From Streptomyces sp. NBC_00341 (lineage in GTDB: Bacteria; Actinomycetota; Actinomycetes; Streptomycetales; Streptomycetaceae): DNA of 64,000 nucleotides. The stretch's first letter is position 1; every line of letters starts with the position of its first letter. Below are positions 55,271-63,166 of this stretch, in pieces. The stretch covers positions 4,092,001-4,156,000 of the forward strand of contig NZ_CP108002.1 of the NCBI RefSeq assembly GCF_041435055.1, in the 5' to 3' direction. Below the pieces are notes generated by a model. The model was not told the DNA's origin and ran no database searches. It saw nothing but the letters and a program-made list of their open reading frames with translations. The translations under genes and the position numbers were made by a program.

Positions 55271-55938
55271 ACGCCCCCCTGCACTTCAAGGAAGAGCTCG
55301 CCCGCGAGCTGGCCGACCACGCCGCCACGCTGCCCTCCCCCACCGCCCGGCGCGCCCCGGTCCGGCTCCACTCGCCGCTGCGCCGGGTGGCGTTCACCGC
55401 GGGCCTCGCCGCCGCCTGCGCCGCGGTGGTGGCCGCCCTGCCGTTGCTGTCCGGTCCGCAGGACGCCACACAGGCCGCTCCGGCATCGCAGGCCCCCGCC
55501 ACCCAGGGGTCAGGCTCCGGCACCGCTTCTCCGACGCCGCGCACCGGCGAGGGTGCCCGCCTGGACATCGCCAACGCCGACTACGCCGTGAAGTCGGGAC
55601 CGGGCGGCACCGTCTCCGTCCAGCTGTTCCGCCGCAAGGGCGCCCCCGGCCTCCAGGCCACCCTGCGCAAGGCCGGTGTACCCGCCGCCGTCATGACGCC
55701 CTCGGCTTCGTGCCATGCCACGTTCCACAGCGACCACGCCAACCTCAAGGCGCTCGAAAAGGTCCTCCCGAACGACGAGGTGAAGCGGAACTCCCGCGGG
55801 ATCTACCACGTGATCCACCCCGCCGCGATCCCCGAGGGGGATCATCTGGTCTTCATCGTCACGTCCAGTGGCCCCGACCTGCAGATGGTGGAGGCCACCC
55901 TGTCCCGGCAGGTGCCCACGTGCCTGCCTGCCGCATAG
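55267..55938 (+). CDS. Membrane-anchored partner of the sigma factor (anti-sigma-like)
   Basis: 223 aa, GTG 55267 overlapping the sigma stop. A short N-terminal cytoplasmic region (NAPLHFKEELARELADHAAT) precedes one transmembrane helix (VAFTAGLAAACAAVVAALPL) and an extracellular domain. No HxxxCxxC zinc motif, so it is not a classic ZAS anti-sigma; the role rests on coupling and topology. Confidence 0.75.
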   Translation: MNAPLHFKEELARELADHAATLPSPTARRAPVRLHSPLRRVAFTAGLAAACAAVVAALPLLSGPQDATQAAPASQAPATQGSGSGTASPTPRTGEGARLDIANADYAVKSGPGGTVSVQLFRRKGAPGLQATLRKAGVPAAVMTPSASCHATFHSDHANLKALEKVLPNDEVKRNSRGIYHVIHPAAIPEGDHLVFIVTSSGPDLQMVEATLSRQVPTCLPAA

Positions 55939-55962
55939 AGGAATAGGAAAGGAGTCCGCGCG

Positions 55963-56788
55963 GTGACCGACCTCAGCGCCCTGAGCGCCCTGAGCGGGGA
56001 CGAGTCCGGAGAGCCGGGTGTTCTCACCGACAGCTGGGACTTCGACGAGGACTGGCTGGCCGACGGTCCCAAGCTGATCGTTCCGGTCCCTGCCGGCTCC
56101 CACGTGGACGCCTCGCTCGTCCGGCGCGTCATCGAAGGCTGCCGGACGGCAGGCGCGGACGGTGTGCTGGTACTGACGGACGGGCCCGGCGGACCGGGCG
56201 CGTCCGACCGTACCCGGCGTACGGTCGCGCCGGGCCGCGCGGTAGCGGCGGTGGCCGGAATCGGCTCCCCCGCGCTGCTCGCCTCCTGCGACCGGCAGGG
56301 TGCGGTCCTGTTCTCCGGACCCGGCTCCGCGTTGGTGGCGGGAACGCCGCGGTTCCTCAGGGGGGCCGTCCCGGAGGGGGTGGACGGAGGCCGGGCCCGC
56401 TTCGCCCGCTACGCACGTACCGTGGCCCACCGGTGGCCCGGACTGCGGTCGCTCGCGCGGTCCCTGCCCCCTCGGCACCTCGCCTGGTCCAGGTCGCGGG
56501 ACGTACCCGCAGGTACGGGCGCCGCCCGTCAGCTGGAGCTGATGCGGGGCCTCACCGGGGGGGTCCGTCGACGCACCGGACTTCGCGCGCGGCTGGCAGG
56601 CGGCCCGCCGTACGTCCCAGGACAACGGCGAGCGGCTCCGCGAACCGCTCCTGACGGCCTTCGGCCAGGTCTTCTCGCTCCTGGAGGACTACTCCGTCGA
56701 CCTGGACCTGAAAGACGCCGACGACCTGACGGATCAGGAACTCGCGGACGCCGTACGGGAGATCATGGAGTACACCGAGGGGTTCTGA
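55963..56788 (+). pseudogene. Colicin-D-immunity-like protein with a G7 frameshift
   Basis: From GTG 55963 one frame reads to LMRGLTGG at a seven-G run (56557-56563); removing one G gives SVDAPDFARGWQAARRTSQ, LLTAFGQVFSLLEDYSVDLD and DADDLTDQELADAVREIMEY to TGA at 56786. The second part is the helical colicin-D immunity-type domain seen in many streptomycete proteins. As read, the frame is broken and runs on without sense. Could be slippage or assembly error. Confidence 0.65.
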
Positions 56789-56941
56789 CGCGCCACCCCG
56801 GGGCGGCGAAGGCCACGGGGGAGGCCCCGGATGTCCGGCCGCGTTCTTCGACGTCCAGCCGGACGTCCTGGGGAGACGGGGCTCGGTACGGGAAGGCCGA
56901 GGGCGGAGGGCTGGGGGGGGAGGCCTGAGGGCTTCCGCCCG

Positions 56942-57712
56942 CTACCGGACGGGGAAGCCGAAGGTGTACCCCTGCTCCTTGAGCCAGGGCAGCACCTCGC
57001 GCAGCGCGGCGAGGGTCTCGGCGCGGTCACCGCCGGCGTCGTGGAAGAGGATGGTCGGCCCGTTGGAGATCTCGCTCTTCACGGTGGCGACGATCGCGGC
57101 CACGCCGGGGTGCTCGAAGTCCTTGGTGTCGACGTTCCAGCCCAGCGGCCGCATCCCCCGCGACGCGGCGAGGTGCCGGCTGTACGGGGTGAAGGCGCCG
57201 CCCGGGGCCCGGTAGTACTGCGGCCGGACACCGCCGGACGCCTTGGTGATCATGCGCTCGGCGTCCAGGATCTGCTGGGACTGGTAGGCCTCTGACTTGT
57301 GGTCCATGGCGGTGTCGTGCGAGACGGTGTGGTCGCACAGCCGGTGCCCGCCCGCCACGACCGCCTTGACCAGGTCCGGGTGGGCCTGGGCCTGGGTGCC
57401 GACCATGCAGAACGTGGCCTTGACGCCGCTCTCCTTCAGGAGCTGCAGCACCTGCGGGGTCCAGGTCGGGTCGGGGCCGTCGTCGATGGTGATGTTGACG
57501 CCCCGGGCGCCGCGGTCGGAGGCGTGCGCGATGTCCTCCGCGACCTTCCCGGCGGGCCCGTTGGCCGGGGCACTGGCCCGCGCCTGCGGCTGCCGCCCTG
57601 CGGTCGTGTCGGCCTGGGCGGTCCACACCGAGGTGGCCGCGGCCACCGCCGTCACTCCGAGCGCCGCGGCGAGAAGCCTGCCGTGCCATCCCCTTCCCTT
57701 GTGCTTCGCCAT
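56942..57712 (-). CDS. Polysaccharide deacetylase (NodB/CE4)
   Basis: 256 aa from ATG 57712. Signal peptide (GRLLAAALGVTAVAAATSVW) then the NodB domain: NITIDDGPDPTW (catalytic Asp pair), HTVSHDTAMDH (zinc His pair), YYRAPGGAF and ILFHDAGG (final His). Secreted metallo-deacetylase of cell-wall or chitin-like glycans. Confidence 0.92.
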   Translation of the reverse strand: MAKHKGRGWHGRLLAAALGVTAVAAATSVWTAQADTTAGRQPQARASAPANGPAGKVAEDIAHASDRGARGVNITIDDGPDPTWTPQVLQLLKESGVKATFCMVGTQAQAHPDLVKAVVAGGHRLCDHTVSHDTAMDHKSEAYQSQQILDAERMITKASGGVRPQYYRAPGGAFTPYSRHLAASRGMRPLGWNVDTKDFEHPGVAAIVATVKSEISNGPTILFHDAGGDRAETLAALREVLPWLKEQGYTFGFPVR

Positions 57713-57951
57713 GTCCGCCCACCCCTTTGTCGTCTTCGCCGATGCCCTGCCCCTATGAAGACACACGAACGCCCCAGCAAGATCCCTCCGTTACGGACCG
57801 CGGACAAAGCTGCAGGGGGGCGGCGACAAACGCAGGCGATCCGCGACAGGTTCGCGGGTCCCGCGAACCCCGCAAGGCGCCTGCGAGCGCCCGGACATGG
57901 CGGCGCCGCGCCGCCCCGGACTGTCCGACCGGTCCAGTAGCGTCGTCGGAC

Positions 57952-58455
57952 ATGGCAACCGAACAGTTCTCCGTATCCAACGAACGGGACGCCCTGTGCG
58001 GCTTCCTCGACAAGCAGCGCGCCGGTCTGCTCCGGAAGACCGAGGGGGTGTCCGACGCGGACGCCCGCCTGACGCCGACGGTCAGTGCGCTGTCCCTGAT
58101 GAGTCTGCTCAAGCACTCGGCGCTCTGGGAGCGCCGTTGGTTCCAGGTCGTCGTCGCCGGGCGGGTGCTCCCCGGTGAGTGGCCGGAGACGGCCGAAGAG
58201 GGCTGGTTCGACGAGGACTTCCGGGTCGACGAGCGGGACACGGTCAAGCACTGGACGGCGTACTTCGAGGAGCAGGCGGCCATTTCGCGGGAGATCGCCG
58301 CGGGCCTGCCGCTGGACGCTCCGTGCGCGTATCCCGATCACGCGGACCGGAATCTGCGCTGGGTCATGCACCACATGATCGAGGAGACGGCCCGGCACGC
58401 GGGCCATGCCGACATCATCCGCGAGGCGCTCGACGGACGTACCGGCATCTACTGA
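57952..58455 (+). CDS. DinB/DUF664-family protein
   Basis: 167 aa from ATG 57952. Four-helix DinB fold with His positions in LLKHSALWERRWF and MHHMIEETARHAGHADIIRE, the metal-binding set used by bacillithiol/mycothiol-dependent enzymes. Likely thiol-dependent, substrate unknown. Confidence 0.9.
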   Translation: MATEQFSVSNERDALCGFLDKQRAGLLRKTEGVSDADARLTPTVSALSLMSLLKHSALWERRWFQVVVAGRVLPGEWPETAEEGWFDEDFRVDERDTVKHWTAYFEEQAAISREIAAGLPLDAPCAYPDHADRNLRWVMHHMIEETARHAGHADIIREALDGRTGIY

Positions 58456-58505
58456 CGTACCGACGTCTGCTGACGTACGGACGTCTGCTGACGTACCGAC
58501 GTCCA
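58452..58505 (+). repeat. 18-bp tandem repeat x3
   Basis: CTGACGTACCGACGTCTG-type units directly after the DinB stop codon. Confidence 0.8.
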
Positions 58506-58529
58506 CTGCCGGGGCGGCCTCGGACCGGC

Positions 58530-58757
58530 TCAGCGGAAGGTTCCACCGAACCAGGACAGCAGGCGCGGCTTCTCGTCGCAGTCCGGGAGCGTGTCGGCCG
58601 ACAGGTGGTCGCTGTACCGCATGACCCTCGGCGGCCCCTCGCACCGCGCCGGCAGGACGGGTTGCCCCAGGTACCAGCCCGACGCGAACACGGCGGCGAT
58701 GACGACGGCGGCTCTCGCGCCGCGCGGGGTGATCCGAGCGGGTATCGGCAGGGGCAT
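58530..58757 (-). CDS. Small membrane-anchored protein (75 aa)
   Basis: ATG 58757. An N-terminal hydrophobic segment (AAVVIAAVFASGWYLG) precedes a short exported part with two Cys (ARCEGPP and LPDCDEK). No family recognised. Divergently placed next to DinB. Confidence 0.5.
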   Translation of the reverse strand: MPLPIPARITPRGARAAVVIAAVFASGWYLGQPVLPARCEGPPRVMRYSDHLSADTLPDCDEKPRLLSWFGGTFR

Positions 58758-58810
58758 GGCGGACGAGCCTACCGGCCGGGGCGTTCCCCCAGCGAATGCC
58801 CCGGCAGTTC

Positions 58811-59488
58811 TCAACGCCCGCTCGGGGAAGCCCCGGTGAGCAGCCGGACCGTGACGGCCGCCAGCCAGCAGAGCCCGAACCCGGCGCCGAGCGTGAACAC
58901 CAGGACCGAGGCCGCAGAGGCCATGAAGCCGGTGAGGACGAGGACCGGGGCGATTCGGGAGGCGAGCGCCCAGCCGCGGTGGCCACGGGCCGCGAGCGGA
59001 CGGGCCAGGACGACGAACGCGGCCGACAGCGCGAGGTATCCGATCCCCCCGGCGGCCATGTGACCGGCGCCGTGCGCGCTCAACGTGCCGACATCGGGCG
59101 CGCCGACGGGGAAGCCGCCTCCCGGGTCGGCCCGGAAGACCGCGGCGGCCAGGAACGAAGCGCCGAACACCGCGATCAGGACCGGCCCCCAGGTGCCGCC
59201 CGGCCCGGGTCTCAGCACCCGGCGCAGGCCGACCGCCCCGGTGAGCAGCAGGGCGCCGGTGAGCAGGAAGTTCACGGTCTGGATCCAGCCCGGGCCACCG
59301 AGGGCCAGCTGGCTGATCGCGTTGCGGGTGAAGCCGAAGCCCTCCCGTACGAGGCCCTGGGCGACGCCCGCGCCGAGGAAGAGCGGGCCCGCGACCACCG
59401 CGCCGGCCAGCGGCCACCGCGATGCCGAGGGGGAGGTGGTGGAGCGCGAACCAGCTTCGTTCTTGGGGGCGTTGAGCGTCTGAATCAT
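58811..59488 (-). CDS. DUF998 integral membrane protein
   Basis: 225 aa from ATG 59488. About six transmembrane helices (PLAGAVVAGPLFLGAGVAQG, then TVNFLLTGALLLTGAVGL and so on) and the NAISQLALG loop characteristic of DUF998. Function unknown. Confidence 0.88.
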   Translation of the reverse strand: MIQTLNAPKNEAGSRSTTSPSASRWPLAGAVVAGPLFLGAGVAQGLVREGFGFTRNAISQLALGGPGWIQTVNFLLTGALLLTGAVGLRRVLRPGPGGTWGPVLIAVFGASFLAAAVFRADPGGGFPVGAPDVGTLSAHGAGHMAAGGIGYLALSAAFVVLARPLAARGHRGWALASRIAPVLVLTGFMASAASVLVFTLGAGFGLCWLAAVTVRLLTGASPSGR

Positions 59489-59605
59489 GACGGGCCTTCC
59501 TCGTTCGAGTGCGGTCACCAGTAAGACCGGCGGCACTCGGCGAAGTCATCGACCCCGGGTAAGTGACCTGGGTCACATGGTGCGTGGAGGTCGGAGCCCC
59601 CGCAC

Positions 59606-60277
59606 TCAGGACGACTCCGGGCGCGGGGCCGCCTTCGTCATGGGGCTCTTCCGGATCGCCGTGATCTTCCACGCGCCGTCCCGCTTGGTGAGGCTCACGG
59701 TGCGGTGCTGGGTGTACGGGGTGTTCAGGGCGAAGCCCCCCTTCTTCAGGTAGGCGGGGGCGGCGGCCGTGAACTCGATGACCGTGTCCATCTCGGCCGT
59801 GGCCGTCGCCCGGTCCTCGTAGAGCGTGGAGCGGTACCAGGCGGTCTTCACCTGGTGGGTGGTCAGCCGGTTGGTGCGGTAGAGGGCCGTCAGCTTCCGG
59901 TCGTAGCCCTGGGCCTTGAGCTGCTTGCCGAACCCCGGTGCGTAGAAGGCGAATTCGCTCTCCGCGCCGTCCGCGACGGTGCGGTGGTCGCGGTTGTCGG
60001 TGGCCGCCGAGTGCAGCGCGACGGTCCTGCGTACGGCGGTGACGTCCGGGTCGTCGTCCGGCAGGGACCTGATGGTGTCGCCCCTGTCGTCGATGAGCGC
60101 CCAGAGGGAGCGGCCCGCCGCGCCCGTGGGCGGGCCTCCCTGCGGGGTGGCGGCGGCCGGGGCGGGCGCGGCGGCGGGCGCCGGGGCCGGTTCGCAGCCG
60201 CTCAGCGCGAGGACCAGGGCGGCGGCGAGGACGGTCGGCAGGGCGGCGGCGAAGGAGGTGGGTGCGGGCTGGCGCAT
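59606..60277 (-). CDS. Hypothetical lipoprotein
   Basis: 223 aa. Signal and lipobox LALSGC at about residue 28, an Ala/Pro linker, then a mixed domain (LWALIDDRGDTIRSL, TAWYRSTLYEDRATATAE, KRDGAWKITAIRK). Surface-anchored; role unknown. Confidence 0.75.
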   Translation of the reverse strand: MRQPAPTSFAAALPTVLAAALVLALSGCEPAPAPAAAPAPAAATPQGGPPTGAAGRSLWALIDDRGDTIRSLPDDDPDVTAVRRTVALHSAATDNRDHRTVADGAESEFAFYAPGFGKQLKAQGYDRKLTALYRTNRLTTHQVKTAWYRSTLYEDRATATAEMDTVIEFTAAAPAYLKKGGFALNTPYTQHRTVSLTKRDGAWKITAIRKSPMTKAAPRPESS

Positions 60278-60300
60278 CGGGTCGCTCCAGAGGGGGAGGA

Positions 60301-60327
60301 GGGCGCGCCCCTCCGCGGGGCGCGCCC
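60301..60327 (-). terminator. Hairpin downstream of GH16
   Basis: GGGCGCGCCCC and GGGGCGCGCCC form a perfect stem with a 5-nt loop between the GH16 stop and the lipoprotein start. Confidence 0.6.
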
Positions 60328-60351
60328 GGGGGCGGGGTGGTGAGCCCCGGA

Positions 60352-60417
60352 GTCGGACGGTGCTCAGACCATGGTCGGACGGTGCTCAGACCCTGGTCGG
60401 ACGGTGCTCAGACCGTG
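60352..60417 (+). repeat. 22-bp tandem repeat x3
   Basis: GTCGGACGGTGCTCAGACC(A/C/G)TG repeats three times, ending 1 bp before the GH16 stop codon. Confidence 0.9.
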
Positions 60418-60418
60418 T

Positions 60419-61699
60419 TCAGAGGGCGGGTTCGCGCGTCCACTGGCCGGACCAGTACGTCGCGGGCACGGGGCCGTACTGGACGGAGCCGGTCGCGCCT
60501 TCCGTGTGCATGTACTCGCCGGTCTGGCGGTTCCTGAAGCGGATGCGGCCGTCGACGGTCTCCTCGGTCCACTGGCCGCTCCACCAGGTGGCCGGGAACG
60601 TCCCGTACCGGACGGTGCCGCCGCCGTCCTCCGTGTTCAGGTACTCCCCGGTGGCCCGGTTCCGGTAGCGGTAGCGGCCGTCGGTGGTCTCCCGGGTCCA
60701 CTGCGAGGTCAGGTCCGTGGCCGGCACATCGCCGTACTGGAGCCGGCCGGTGCTGTCCTTGATGTGCATGTACTGACCCGTCTCACGGTTCTTGTACCGG
60801 TCGTACGTCTGCGGGTAGCCGCCGTCCTTCTTCCAGACGCGCAGGTAGTCGACGTTCCACGACTTGGGCCAGACGTCGTTGTGCTGGCCGGAGCCGGCGT
60901 CGGTGTACAGGCCGAGGATCATGCCCATGGGCATGTTGGGTGCGTCGTTGATGGTCTTGAAGAGCTGGTTGTCGTAGTAGAACTTCAGCTCGGTCGGCGT
61001 CCACTCCATGCCGTAGACGTGGTATTCCCGCGTCGGCTCTCCGCTCGGCACCGGGTCCTCCGAGGCATTCCAGGAGCCGAGGAAGTCGGGGTCGCCCCAG
61101 CCGTAGGCGGCGATGCGCCAGGTGTCGGGCTTGCTGAAGAACGTCTCGATGAAGTCGATCTCGGAGTTGGCCGAGGCGCTGGAGGTGTCGTCCGTGCCGA
61201 CCAGCCAGAGCGCCTGATGGCCTCCGCCGCCGACGTCGGAGAACTTCGCCCGGGTCTCGAAGTAGCCGTACCGGGTGGAGTATCCGTCGAACTTCGGCTC
61301 GTGGTGGTCGTTCGGCATGTCGTAGTTGAAGCGGTGCCACCAGTCCTGGTTGAAGGTCTGGATGCTGGAGATCTTCACCGTGCCGTCGTACTGGGGGTTC
61401 CAGGCCGGGGTGTCCGGGTCCAGGCGTTCGGTGAGCACGCCGTCGGCGACGGTGTAGCGCGCCTTGGCGTTCTCGCGCTGGGGCGTCCAGTGGGGCAGGT
61501 AGTACGGCAGCCACTTGTCCTCGTCGAGCGAGGTGCCGTCGAACTCCTCCTGGAAGTCCATGGTGTAGCCCGGCTTCGAGACCGGGCCGGGCGGGAAGTC
61601 GGCTGCGTGGGCGCTCTGTCCGCTCAGCGCGGTGCCCATGAGACAGAGGGCGGAAGTCAGCACGCCGGTGAGCAGGGTCCGCAGGGGACGACGTCTCAC
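60419..61699 (-). CDS. Secreted GH16 glycoside hydrolase (beta-glucanase-like)
   Basis: 426 aa from GTG 61699 after AAGGAG. Signal peptide (LLTGVLTSALCLMGTALSG, cleavage after AHA). GH16 catalytic strand SEIDFIETFF contains the E-x-D-x-x-E nucleophile and acid/base pair. The C-terminal 150 residues are three repeats of about 48 aa (YKNRETGQYMH, YRNRATGEYLN, FRNRQTGEYMH with QW ends), probably carbohydrate-binding. Degrades an extracellular beta-glucan. A palindromic operator lies upstream, and a sugar-uptake system with ROK regulator is adjacent. Confidence 0.92.
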   Translation of the reverse strand: MRRRPLRTLLTGVLTSALCLMGTALSGQSAHAADFPPGPVSKPGYTMDFQEEFDGTSLDEDKWLPYYLPHWTPQRENAKARYTVADGVLTERLDPDTPAWNPQYDGTVKISSIQTFNQDWWHRFNYDMPNDHHEPKFDGYSTRYGYFETRAKFSDVGGGGHQALWLVGTDDTSSASANSEIDFIETFFSKPDTWRIAAYGWGDPDFLGSWNASEDPVPSGEPTREYHVYGMEWTPTELKFYYDNQLFKTINDAPNMPMGMILGLYTDAGSGQHNDVWPKSWNVDYLRVWKKDGGYPQTYDRYKNRETGQYMHIKDSTGRLQYGDVPATDLTSQWTRETTDGRYRYRNRATGEYLNTEDGGGTVRYGTFPATWWSGQWTEETVDGRIRFRNRQTGEYMHTEGATGSVQYGPVPATYWSGQWTREPAL

Positions 61700-61731
61700 A
61701 GTAGCTCCTTAGGGAGGGCTGTTACCTAGCT

Positions 61732-61758
61732 CTTTCGAAGGTAACTTTCCTTCGAAAG
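61732..61758. promoter_or_regulatory. Perfect 10-bp palindrome in the GH16 promoter
   Basis: CTTTCGAAGG-TAACTTT-CCTTCGAAAG, 33 bp upstream of the GH16 start. Probably the operator for carbohydrate-dependent repression. Confidence 0.75.
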
Positions 61759-61858
61759 CGTGCCCGCAATGTGCCGGGGAGCGACGGGGGCTGTCAATGC
61801 CTCGCGCCGAAACAGCCCGCCGCACCGGAACGGCCCGCCGCGCCGGAACCGGCCCGCG

Positions 61859-63007
61859 TCAGGAGTGCAGGACCCGGTCGACGGTCACCCGCATGCCGGC
61901 CCGCACCAGATCGCGCGCCGCCTCCACCGCTCCGACGCTCACCACGTCGTCCACCAGCGCCGTCAGGGCGAGCGGGGGCGCCTCGTAACAGATCTCCGCC
62001 AGCCGGCTCCGGATCGGATCGAGCACCACGGCACCGGACTTGGCCAGTCCCCCGCCCAGCACGATCAGCCGGGGGTCGACGGCCAGCACCATCGCGCCGA
62101 TACCGTCCGCGAGGGTGCGGGCGTACGCGTCGACCGCGACCCGCGCCGCCGGGTCCCCGTGCGCCGCGCGGGCGAAGGCGAGCGCTCCCGCCTCCTCCTC
62201 GCTGTCGCGCGCGGAGCCGGAGGCCGCGAACAGCTTCGCCGGGGCGTCCTGCCAGCCCAGTTCGGGGTGGCGTCCGATCTCACCGGCCGCCCCGGTGCGG
62301 CCGGTGAACGGGAGCCCGTCGACCAGCACGCCCACCCCGAGCCGGCTGCCCATCTGCACGTACAGGATGTCGGGGGTGCCCTGGGCCGCACCGATCCGGT
62401 GCTCCGCGAGCGCGGCCAGGTTGGTGTCCTTGGCCGTCACCGCGGGGCAGCCGAGCCGGTCGCCCAGCTCGCGGGTGAGCTCGACGCCCGTCCAGCCGGG
62501 GATGGCGACGCTCAGCCGCACCGTCCCCGCACTGTCGACGATGCCGGGCGTACCGGCGCCCACCGCCCACAACGGGGTCTCGGGCGTCGGGAGTTGACCG
62601 CGCACCAGCGCCACCGCCGCGTCGATGCGCCGCTCCGGGGCGTCCTCTGCGAGCAGCGGCGCGTGCGCGGTCACGGCCGATTCGCCGGCCAGGTCCGTCA
62701 CCCGCGCCCAGACGCCGTCCACGTCGAAGCGGAGTCCCGCCAGGCGGCCGGCGCTCCGGTCGAAGGCGTAGCGCTGGGCGGGCCGGCCGCCGGTACGGAC
62801 CGTGTCCTGGCCGTCCGGCCTGAGCAGCCCGGCCTCCAGCAGGGCCGTGACGATGCCGCGCACGGTCGGCCGGGAGAGGCCGGTCACCCGGGAGAGCGCG
62901 TTGATCGTCAACGGGACGCCGTCGTAAAGGAGATGCAGTACCCGGCTGGTGTTCAGATGCCGGAGAGAGCTCTGGTCGCCGCCGGGCGGGACCTCCGCGT
63001 CGCTCAT
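61859..63007 (-). CDS. ROK-family transcriptional regulator
   Basis: 382 aa from ATG 63007. N-terminal winged helix (NTSRVLHLLYDGVPLTINAL and SRVTGLSRPTVRGIVTALLE) then the ROK domain (LWAVGAGTPGIVDSAGTVR, TAKDTNLAALAEHR, DPRLIVLGGGLAKSG). The zinc-binding CxCGxxGC motif of sugar kinases is not evident, so it is a repressor. Divergent from the sugar-binding protein and near GH16; it likely controls both. Confidence 0.9.
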   Translation of the reverse strand: MSDAEVPPGGDQSSLRHLNTSRVLHLLYDGVPLTINALSRVTGLSRPTVRGIVTALLEAGLLRPDGQDTVRTGGRPAQRYAFDRSAGRLAGLRFDVDGVWARVTDLAGESAVTAHAPLLAEDAPERRIDAAVALVRGQLPTPETPLWAVGAGTPGIVDSAGTVRLSVAIPGWTGVELTRELGDRLGCPAVTAKDTNLAALAEHRIGAAQGTPDILYVQMGSRLGVGVLVDGLPFTGRTGAAGEIGRHPELGWQDAPAKLFAASGSARDSEEEAGALAFARAAHGDPAARVAVDAYARTLADGIGAMVLAVDPRLIVLGGGLAKSGAVVLDPIRSRLAEICYEAPPLALTALVDDVVSVGAVEAARDLVRAGMRVTVDRVLHS

Positions 63008-63070
63008 CGAATCCCCTCGACGGTCCCCGCACACCGGGACGGAACCAGTGTGACATGGGCCACTTTGATA

Positions 63071-63080
63071 GAAAACTTTC
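63071..63080. promoter_or_regulatory. GAAAACTTTC element in the ROK-SBP promoter region
   Basis: A short inverted repeat (GAAA-AC-TTTC) in the 159-bp divergent promoter region, resembling the CTTTCGAA arms before GH16. Confidence 0.5.
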
Positions 63081-63166
63081 TTACTAAACCTCGGATACAC
63101 AGCTAGTGTCCCGACTCGTCATCCTGCCACATGGCGCCTGCGCCTTTCCCGAAAGCGATCAACCCG

